Shown here piece after piece: positions 56,801 through 64,000 of a stretch of 64,000 nt of DNA (the first letter of the stretch is position 1; each line of letters starts with the position of its first letter). Made by a program: the position numbers and the translations under genes. The DNA lies in NCBI GenBank assembly GCA_921293015.1, contig OV121098.1:12127016-12191015 (forward strand), read 5' to 3'. This DNA is from Phorcus lineatus. Its lineage: Eukaryota > Mollusca > Gastropoda > Trochida > Trochidae. Below the pieces are notes generated by a model that saw only the letters and a list, made by a program, of their open reading frames with translations, did no database searches and was not told the DNA's origin.

Positions 56801-59800
56801 GTTTTTAAAAGGTAAAAAGGACTTAGATATTGATTAGTGGCACAAAATAAACTGACAATATACTTACCAAACGTATCGTCATCAAACAGTTCGCCTTCCC
56901 ACATAACAATTGTCAGTGGAAACCGAACTATTGTTCGACTATCGGTTTGTCCTTAGTCTCCTTACCTTAACTTCAGAAAACAGTTTTAAAATCTATCAAA
57001 ATCATAATAATGTAAATGTAGGTGTATTCAAACCCTGCGTGCATATCTTTAGCCTACACATGCCGACCTGTGCAATTAGGGGGTAGTCGATTGAAAACTT
57101 TCAGTGTCACTGACAAACACATTTGTACAGTGCTGTCGGGTAAAGCTACGCACTTAAGAGATACATGTTCATTCTTCCAATACAACTACGGTATACAGTA
57201 TATGGGATAAAAACCACCTCACTCAAAGTTTAGAGATTCACTAAAAATATTTATTTTTTGTCATTTTTTTTACCAGTTTTGTGCCTATTATCAAAATTTA
57301 AGTCCTTTTTACCCTTTCAAAAACTTCATGATATCTTCTAAATTGCCTTAAGATGCATATATATAGACATATATCTATTACAAGCTAACACTCATCCTGC
57401 TTTACTAGTTTTTTTGCGAGTGAGGATCTTTACCCTCCGCGTATCTGTACCCGACACGGCTGTACATGTTTAGTTATCGTAACAGATACTTGTTTTCAAT
57501 TTTCATGCATATAAGTCTCTTAAAATGAAGGAAAACCTGAATTTACCTGAATTTTTTTTACAATAAACCTTCAAAATGGGTCGTGTTTACGAAATAAACC
57601 TTTTTTTTACCATTGTCATTAATAAGAATTGAATTTCAGTAAGATCGCCCAAAATTGTATCCTCTCTACTAGATTTTTACAATTTTCAAATGAGCTATAA
57701 TATCTTCTTGAAATATTGTTTTGTTCTTAACACCATCCAAATTTAGCTTTTTTATTCCATTTAGCAATATCATTCTTACCCTGTTAATTTTTTCACGTTC
57801 CCTTTTTCCTACGCATAAATAGAAAATAAATTTCAAATACATGCTGATATATATTATTCTAAACAATCAAACTGAACTACTGTTTATTATTTGAGTGAAT
57901 TTGATTTTACAGTTTGATTTAAATTCTATGTATCTTTTCATAAGTTGAAAAGTAAACACATTAAAAAGTATCGTAATTTAGTTTCTTTTAAATGAGTTAA
58001 TTTTAAATTAGATTATGTAATAGATATCTTTTGTCCTATGAAACTAGTTCATAACAAGTTTTAAAAAATGCCTCCAATCCATCAAACAAAATACAAACTA
58101 AACCCAAGAAGTCCTGCACCAAATGAACTCGCAAACAGCTGATCAGACACCTCACGAACTCCACGCAACACTTGTGACCAAAGATGCGTCATCAAGCACG
58201 CTGAGTTATAACGAAACACGGTAAGGAGTTTGACCATGGTTTTGAAGCCGGGCGGGTGACAGCAAAACTAGTTTGCTCTCGTCTTTACAATGTGGCTTTT
58301 TTAATATATACAATATTTCAAGGAAAGGTTTTACAGAATCACCCTAATTGAATGCTACTAAAACGGCAGTTTTGACTTCTAAATTTTCACTACACAATTT
58401 GCTGTGTACAGCGAACTGGGGGTTCAACTTCTGCCCTTGAGTGTTGTGACACTGTCACTGACAATATCAACGCGTGATTATTGTGATAACTCAAATTATT
58501 TTCATTAATCCAAGCGAAAAACATTTATAAATGTAAGAAAGAGTACTTACCTTAAGTAAGAGAGGCGAAGCCAATGCCGGTAACTGCATTGTAAACATGA
58601 CTTCACTCCTTACGGCGACGTCAAACATGGCTGTGACAGTACTTGTGTTGTGACGTTATAGTGACGTCATCATTATTTGTGTTGGCGCGAAAACGTAGGA
58701 AGCTAGATCTACATACATAGTCTAGTCAGAACACACTAAAACTTCTGGAATTAATTTCTTTTAATTTCCTATGTATGATAGAAATATCATTGTATGGATG
58801 ACATGTGAAAGCTGGTTAGGAAAGATAAAAACATTCTCTTATCTCATAATTTTACAAGATCATCTCTCCCATTCACATTTTAGCTTCTGTCACCTTTCAC
58901 TGTAGTTCGATCGTCTTTGAGTAAATATTCTATTGCTTAAAATGGACTTTATTTAATTCACCTTTTATTGTCATCGAGTTTCAAAATGTTGAAAAGACAT
59001 AAGCGTAGTAAAGCCACGTTGCAGAGACGTGTCCGTGCGACGAGAAAACCAAACTGTAACGCGACGTAACGGCCACGTCCATGCTACGTCACACTGCGAC
59101 TGGAAGGTGGCAACCTCATCGTGACGTGGCAGCGACGTGACAAAAACGTCGCACTGCGATTGCGACGTGGCGACCAATTTACCACCTGGCAGCGACGTGG
59201 CTGCCACGTCGTGTGCCTGCTGGGTAAGTATTTTGTCAATATTTTAAATGCATTAAGTAGCGTGCAAATTTAGTTTCACTTTACCGTGGAAGTTAATGAA
59301 AATATCAACATTTTCACTAAGGCTAGGTCTTTCCTGTGAATCCTTCCAAGTTTTGTTTAAAAATAACTATGCTCATTCAAAAGATGATACACAAAATAAT
59401 TCCTAACAGATAAAATGATGTTCAGTCGTTAAAACACTCCTGTGACCAATATAGGCAGCATCATAAACGGAAAACTACAAAAACATAACATAAACAAAAA
59501 CATCAACGTTTCTGTAATGAGATTTTCCCCATGTTACCTCTTCCTTATTTGGAAACATTCGTCACGTGAGGTAAGAATTGACCAATCAGCGACCAGATAC
59601 GTCATCTGGATTTTCCCTCGATTGCCAAAGATCTGATGGATGTTTTTGATTACTACTAAAATTCGTGTTTAAAACAATTGTCTTTAAGCCGAAGTTTTAA
59701 ATTAAACTTTTGTTGATAGACACGAAAATGACCTCTATTTTCGTCAAAAATGTTTCCTTACGGAGATCAGCCCGCTATCGCGTGCTTTTCTTATATAAAG

Positions 59801-62800
59801 GGCGCCATAGGTGCGTGAACTACCTTTTATAAACATACACCACGAGAATTTTATGGTGAGGGATTCTAAAGGTACTCCCTAATTTGCATTATTTATTCAT
59901 TTCTCTGCTTTTCCATCAAACTTTATCCTTTCGTAACTCAGAAACAAATTGTATGAATATAGATAAATTTGATGCGTTTGATCACTTTGTGTAGATGTTC
60001 CTTTTTTATATTTCAGTTCTTGCATTGCATACTTAATTTCAATTTGCTCACTTATTCAGGTAAATTTTGTTTTGCTTATAACCTGGACTCTAATGGTTGG
60101 AATGTAAAGAAACTAGACACATTAAATCAACATTATCTGTAGATGTTTCTTTTGTATGTTTCTGTCCTTCAATGCAAATGTTCCCTATTTCTTCCGTTGG
60201 TATTCTATTACGATCATAACGCAAGACACTTATCACCGGAATTAGAAAAACACATTTGATGACTATGATGTACAGACATGCCTCAACCAAGATCCCTGGT
60301 TTGGGTTAAACCTCCATTTGCGTGTCATCTTTATTTGGTTCCCGAGGACTAAAACCATGACTAAATTTTTCATCTTGCCAAAACTAGATGGAGGTTAGCT
60401 TCATAAGCGCCTTATGTTCGCTTTCAGAATGGGTTAAACTTTAGTTTGAATTTTTTTCATTTTTTTCAAAAGGCTTTTAACTAAAGTACAGAATCTGTAT
60501 CTTAAGCTTCTTGGAGCACTTTGGAAAGCACGGGTGTAAAAGTGAGAGGTGCTATCTAATGCTCTTGTTTACTTTACATCATTGCGATTCTACTTCAATG
60601 TTTCACCTACCAACGTGCTTTAAAATTAAGAATGTAATTCAATCTAACTTTTGTTCTTTACCCAGCTGTGGTAGACTGGAACAGTGTGAGCTTCAAACCC
60701 TCCTTTTCTGCCCTGCCTAGCTCGGTGACTCCTCAGCAAACAGTCACCGTTACCGTCACCACACCCTGTGCGGAGCCACCAGCCTCCTTCAACTGGAAAT
60801 ATCAACAGGTGGTTGCTATGTAGGATCTTGTTACATATTTTTCAGGGTATTGGTATATAAAGATAATGGTACCTAATACTTTTCATATATTTGATATGAA
60901 GTTTTTATTGTTTATATATCCCAGACATCTTGTTTGTTATCATTGCATGGATGGTTCGCTGGTTCCAGCCGATGCTCGCAGGTTTCACCGCAACGCATAG
61001 CCGCGATATAAGTGAAATAATCTTGAAAGCGGCGTTAAAAACCAACTCACCTCACCTCACCTGTTTTCATTGCATCTTACTTCTCCTGTGACCAGGGTGT
61101 AAGTTGTTCTCCTCCAAGCAGCACCTCCACCTCCCAGACATCTTGTTTGTTATCATTGCATCTTACTTCTCCTGTGTACAGGGTGTGAGTGGTTCTCCTC
61201 CAAGCAGCACCTCCACCTCCCAGACATCTTGTCCAGTAGGCCAGGTACAAACCATCAACACACTAAGTTTCCCTGGAAACACTCCAAGTCTCTTCAACAG
61301 AAATATCTCCCTCACTGTTAGCGTAGAACACGACTCGTTTGATCCACCAACCTACACTCGGTCAGCAACAAGCTCCAGCATCCAATTTCCAGGTCTGAAA
61401 ACTTCAAATTTAAACTCAATTGGTCATGCGATTATATTGATTTTGTTTATTTCGGTGGTTATGTTGATTGTCTTGTATTCCAGGTAGGTTGTCTTTTTTA
61501 CTTTCATCTGATGAAATGCACTTACATTAATGTCAGTAAAAAATCAGCTGCACTGGTTTTATGTTGAGAATATCACGTTGCGATTATCACTTTTCCTTTT
61601 TAATTAGTAAATTTTAAAGATTAACATATTAGAAATTAAATCATTACTGAGACTTTGACAAAGTCGTGTTAATATATATTTGAATCAATATTAAACATAT
61701 TTAACATTCCACACTGATGTAGTGAAATTAAAAGTATGATTTCAAATGCAGTTCCCGTGACCAGGGTCACCATGCAAGAGATAACTTCAGACAATGAAAA
61801 GGTCTTCTTGATATTGGGAACAGAAATGACCCTGACCTGTGTGACCTCAGCTACTCTACCTGCCTCGACAGTCAACTGGAGTGGTCTCCCTCCACAAACA
61901 ACACTGACAAGCAACTCAACATCCGGACTTTTGAAAACAACGACAAGTTCTGTGACTTTCGTCGTCAGTAAAAGTGACCAGGGTCGCACTCTTCGGTGTA
62001 CAGCAAGCAACATCGCTGGTCAAACATCACCTCAGTCTAACAGAGCAGTGCTGGAGGTTCAGTGTACGGATCGTTGATACAATACATCATCGCTAAACAA
62101 CAGAAAGATCATTTGCTATGTGAAGAGCATTAACACCCCCTTTTCCAAGGGATATTGATTTTCCATTTGGAAGGTCAATTTTAGGGATATATTTGCTGTG
62201 TAGTATATCTTGGTGTTTTGAATAGGAAAACAAATGCTTTAGAGATTTTGATAAAAAATTACCCAACATGAAGAATGAAACGTTTCAAGTAATTGGCACA
62301 AGTTTAAGTTTGGCTTTGTTTTGTTTCATTAAGAGATCTTACAATTTTTCAGTTGCCTCGTGTCATGGGGTTGCATGGTAAATTACTGCTTATGATATTT
62401 CATCGATATTTATTACTAAAATATCTTCAATTTATCTTTTCTGTAGATGCCCCTATGATTCCTCCCTCATTTCCCAAATATGTGAATGTAACAGAAAACA
62501 GAAAAGTTTCCAAATATATGCAAATGGCTCCATTCCAGACGCCCCTAAGATATCTTCCTCCTTCACAAACATCAAGGATGTGACTGAGAACTCGAACCTA
62601 AACATAGACTGCAGCAGCGGCATCGCAGCTGGCAACCCCTCAGACACCAGCTACACGTGGACAGGTCCTGGAGATTACAACAAGTCCGGGTCTGTACTGG
62701 ACAGAACAGTCAGCAGGAGTCAGGGAGGATCCTACACGTGTACAGCTATAAACAGTGCAGGACTCTCAGACTCAGCTCAGGTCAACATCAATGTACAGTG

Positions 62801-64000
62801 TGAGTAATATCTTAATACTCTCGTCTGTACTCTTGTAAAAACAGTGCTGGACTCTCAGACTCAGCTCAGGTCAACATCAATGTACAATGTGAGTAAAATC
62901 TTATTAACCCTCATCTGTACATTTGTACAGCTAGAAACAGTGCGGGACTCTCAGACTCAGCTCAGGTCAACATCAATGTGGTGTGTAAGTAATATCCTAA
63001 TTCCCTCGTCTTCACACTTCAACATTAATGTACAATGTTAGTTGTACCATTTCTATACAGGTTTATAGCTAAAATCATGTAAATGCTTCTATTAAGCGCA
63101 ATGTCAATATGAATGAGTTACAAAGAGGTTACCATGCGAGAGATCATACAGATGGATATGAATTACACTGATAAGTAGCTCAACAGGCTAACATTGAGTA
63201 AAGGTGTAACAGGTTTCAAACCGACGTTACAGTGTTTAAGGGCTGAGCATTGAGTAAAGGTGTAACAGGTTTTGACCGACGTTACAGTGTTTAAGGGCTG
63301 ATATAACTTCAAGGATTCTTCATATATTCCCTATCATCCCCTACGTGAGGTGTTTACGCTTTGCATTGCGGTGAAACCTGCGAGCATCGGCTGGAACTAG
63401 CGAACCATGGGTGGTATTGCGCTGAATTTCAGTGTAGCATTGCACCCAAACCTGACTTGTCACAGGTTTAAAGGGCTGAAAGGGTTTTGCTTTGCAAACA
63501 GTCAGATGAAAGAAAAATTCGTTAAAATGAGCATTATGAAGACAAATTCAATATGTTGAATGATATGTAGTTGGGAAAAGTTACCTATTGCAGTGTATGA
63601 TAATGATGATGCTTTTTGTATTTGCTAAAACTAGCCCATTTTTTATTTCAGTTTAGAAATTTATCCAAAAAGTTTATTTCTGTCCTTAAATCATTGTCTT
63701 TATAAAATCTTTCGTTTTTAGCATCTCCCTTTACCCCAAACAACTTTCATGTTACAACTGTTGGTTCAACGTCATTAATAATAAAATGGACTTCTAACTA
63801 CAATGGTGGAGCTTCCCAGATATTTCACCTAGAATTAAGATCCTATGCAAACACCTGGATAAACACTCTGGAGAATGAAGTACCTGACCCAGGGGAGAAC
63901 TCCACAGTATCAACAGAAGTGACTGGACTCCAGCCCTCAACACGTTATGGCACCACACTCTTCTCCACCAATGTGTATGGGAGTAGCCAGATGGTTGAAC
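53800..64000 (+). CDS. Gene D: IgSF protein with fibronectin III, runs off the window
   Basis: Plus-strand exons 53800-53851, 54048-54356, 60666-60808, 61182-61392, 61752-62063, 62539-62799 and 63722 onwards keep frame throughout (522 codons in the window). Layout: signal peptide; V-like domain with extra cysteines; an unusual two-exon Ig-like segment rich in Ser/Thr; an Ig domain (E-M-T-L-T-C, R-T-L-R-C-T-A-S-N); a 261-nt type Ig domain; then a fibronectin type III domain (V-G-S-T-S-L-I-I-K-W; L-Q-P-S-T-R-Y). Such Ig-FN3 proteins are usually cell-surface adhesion or recognition molecules. The membrane part would lie beyond 64000. The donor of the fourth exon (GTCTGA) is weak, so that boundary is less certain. 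Confidence 0.78.
54048..54356 (+). CDS. Gene D exon 2: V-like Ig domain
   Basis: 309 nt, phase 1-1, acceptor CTTTCTCCTCCCAG. L-T-I-T-C-I-S-D and A-G-T-W-N-C-Y-Q are the canonical cysteines. K-G-A-C-L-A-S-G-T-C-G adds a further pair, at positions comparable to those in gene C exon 2. Confidence 0.82.
56683..57475. repeat. Nested foldback with arms of about 200 bp
   Basis: The left arm (about 56683-56875: ACAGCCGTGTTGGGTAAAGA, GATATCATGAAGTTTTTAAA, GGTAAAAAGGACTTAGAT) is mirrored by the right arm (57265-57470: AAGTCCTTTTTACCCTTTCA, CTTCATGATATCTTCTAAAT, CCGACACGGCTGTACATG). The arms are about 80-85 per cent alike by eye. It lies inside the 4.1 kb element. Confidence 0.75.
57500..58950. other. 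Interior of the 4.1 kb element, no gene seen
   Basis: AT-rich on the left and more mixed on the right. There is no frame longer than about 80 codons and no recognised motif. Confidence 0.5.
60666..60808 (+). CDS. Gene D exon 3: first half of a split Ig-like segment
   Basis: The acceptor TTCTTTACCCAG precedes S-F-K-P-S-F-S-A-L-P-S-S-V-T-P-Q-Q-T, then T-T-P-C-A-E-P-P-A-S-F-N-W-K. It ends in phase 0 at GTGGTT. The Cys and Trp fit the first half of an Ig fold, continued in the next exon. Confidence 0.65.
60949..61062 (+). repeat. SINE-A fragment within duplicated intron sequence
   Basis: GATGGTTCGCTGGTTCCAGC, ATGCTCGCAGGTTTCACCGC, CTTGAAAGCGGCGTTAAAAA and CTCACCTCACCTCACCT match the SINE-A tail half. 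It is flanked by TTATCATTGCAT and TTTTCATTGCAT, a likely target duplication with one mismatch. Confidence 0.82.
61094..61181 (+). repeat. Partial tandem copy of gene D exon 4 start
   Basis: GGTGTAAGTTGTTCTCCTCC through CCCAGACATCTTGT repeats the first 50 or so bases of the exon at 61182. It is followed by the same TTTGTTATCATTGCATCTTA spacer and CCTGTG. A third piece of it sits before the SINE near 60924. Confidence 0.85.
61182..61392 (+). CDS. Gene D exon 4: second half of the split Ig-like segment
   Basis: The acceptor CCTGTGTACAG is followed by G-V-S-G-S-P-P-S-S-T-S-T-S-Q-T-S-C. It enters in phase 0 and leaves in phase 1 if the GTCTGA donor is used, which fits the next exon. Reading through instead adds a hydrophobic stretch and a stop at 61487. 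Confidence 0.62.
61752..62063 (+). CDS. Gene D exon 5: Ig domain
   Basis: 312 nt, phase 1-1. G-T-E-M-T-L-T-C-V-T-S, V-N-W-S-G-L and G-R-T-L-R-C-T-A-S-N show the Ig Cys-Trp-Cys pattern. The donor is GTACGG. Confidence 0.82.
62447..62538 (+). pseudogene. Remnant start of an Ig exon
   Basis: After the acceptor TTTTCTGTAG the reading A-P-M-I-P-P-S-F-P-K-Y-V-N-V-T-E-N resembles the start of the 261-nt Ig exons but breaks off after about 65 bases. The intact exon starts at 62539. It looks like a duplicate truncated by deletion. Confidence 0.65.
62539..62799 (+). CDS. Gene D exon 6: Ig domain (261-nt type)
   Basis: 261 nt, phase 1-1, acceptor CATTCCAG, donor GTGAGT. It is nearly identical to gene C exons 3 and 4 (L-N-I-D-C-S-S-G, S-Y-T-W-T-G-P-G, S-Y-T-C-T-A). 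Confidence 0.88.
62830..63040 (+). repeat. Tandem copies of the Ig exon 3' end in gene D
   Basis: Three copies follow exon 6. The first has lost its acceptor. The second keeps CATTTGTACAG and GTAAGT around an open 54-nt phase 1-1 segment (62931-62984). The third is a short remnant. The arrangement mirrors gene C at 47195-47452. Confidence 0.88.
63365..63456 (-). repeat. SINE-A fragment
   Basis: TTGCATTGCGGTGAAACCTG, GCGAACCATGGGTGGTATTG and CAGTGTAGCATTGCACCCAA match the middle of SINE-A. Both ends are missing. A direct repeat of about 50 bp (TTGAGTAAAGGTGTAACAGG) lies just upstream at 63195-63300. Confidence 0.85.
63722..64000 (+). CDS. Gene D exon 7: fibronectin type III domain, cut by window end
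   Basis: The acceptor TTTCGTTTTTAG is followed, in phase 1, by S-P-F-T-P-N-N-F-H-V-T-T-V-G-S-T-S-L and the W of I-I-K-W. It later reads V-T-G-L-Q-P-S-T-R-Y, the conserved L-x-P-x-T-x-Y of FN3 domains. The frame is open to the last base. Confidence 0.85.

Larger units (their letters stand above)
55141..59224. mobile_element. 4.1 kb element with 33-bp terminal inverted repeats in gene D intron
   Basis: 55141-55173 (starting CCCAGCAGGCACACGACGTG) is the exact reverse complement of 59192-59224. TA flanks both ends as a possible 2-bp target duplication. Each terminus continues for 200-350 bp as irregular repeats of GACGTGGC, CACGTCGC and similar. The terminal repeat contains the palindrome CGACGTGGC-A-GCCACGTCG. 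I find no transposase; the longest frames are GC-rich repeat shadows. It is best called a non-autonomous DNA transposon; the superfamily is uncertain. Confidence 0.82.

Overview
The window looks like nuclear DNA of a marine mollusc, most likely a gastropod. It is AT-rich, has GT-AG introns, and is crowded with short repeats: tRNA-derived SINEs ending in GGTGAG or GTGAGTGAG repeats, MITE-like elements and TA microsatellites. The taxon is inferred from repeat style and gene families, not from a marker gene. Exons were joined by hand from splice signals, reading frame and intron phase.

4.9-29.7 kb: two divergent paralogues, about 12 kb apart, encode secreted proteins with the plan signal peptide - Cys-rich chitin-binding-like (CBM14/peritrophin-A) domain - Thr/Ser mucin linker - second CBM14-like domain. 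Gene A (minus, 4944-7864, about 326 aa) has a linker of about 80 residues. Gene B (plus, 19892-29678, about 2190 aa) has one of about 1990 residues in a single 6.3 kb exon. Intron phases match (1, then 2), and in both the ATG directly follows a splice acceptor. An array of about 101 bp units carrying that acceptor-ATG motif lies upstream of gene A.

30-44.7 kb: mostly mobile DNA. It contains two SINE families, MITEs, a poly-G tract, and a broken gene at 33.3-38.7 kb. That gene matches my recollection of DUF6589/PHD-finger proteins of invertebrates. It has frameshifts, in-frame stops, a 10-bp duplication and a SINE inserted in an exon with an 11-bp target duplication. A decayed reading frame at 39.8-40.5 kb resembles the C-terminal end of a LINE polymerase. 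A Tc1/mariner-like non-autonomous element lies at 43.8-44.7 kb.

44.7-64 kb: two divergent immunoglobulin-superfamily genes. Gene C (minus, 44760-50375, 7 exons, about 566 aa) encodes a signal peptide, a V-like domain, four Ig-like domains, one membrane span and a short tail. Gene D (plus, 53800 to beyond the window) encodes a signal peptide, a V-like domain, Ig domains and the start of a fibronectin type III domain. They share first exons of 52 nt, phase-1 introns and nearly identical 261-nt Ig exons. Both also carry tandem copies of the 3' end of that exon, some of which keep an acceptor, a donor and an open frame as 54-nt mini-exons. The 6.3 kb second intron of gene D holds a 4.1 kb element with 33-bp terminal inverted repeats.

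No rRNA gene, functional tRNA gene or CRISPR array was seen. Most of 1-4.9 kb, 9.5-18.8 kb and 40.6-42.6 kb shows no gene.
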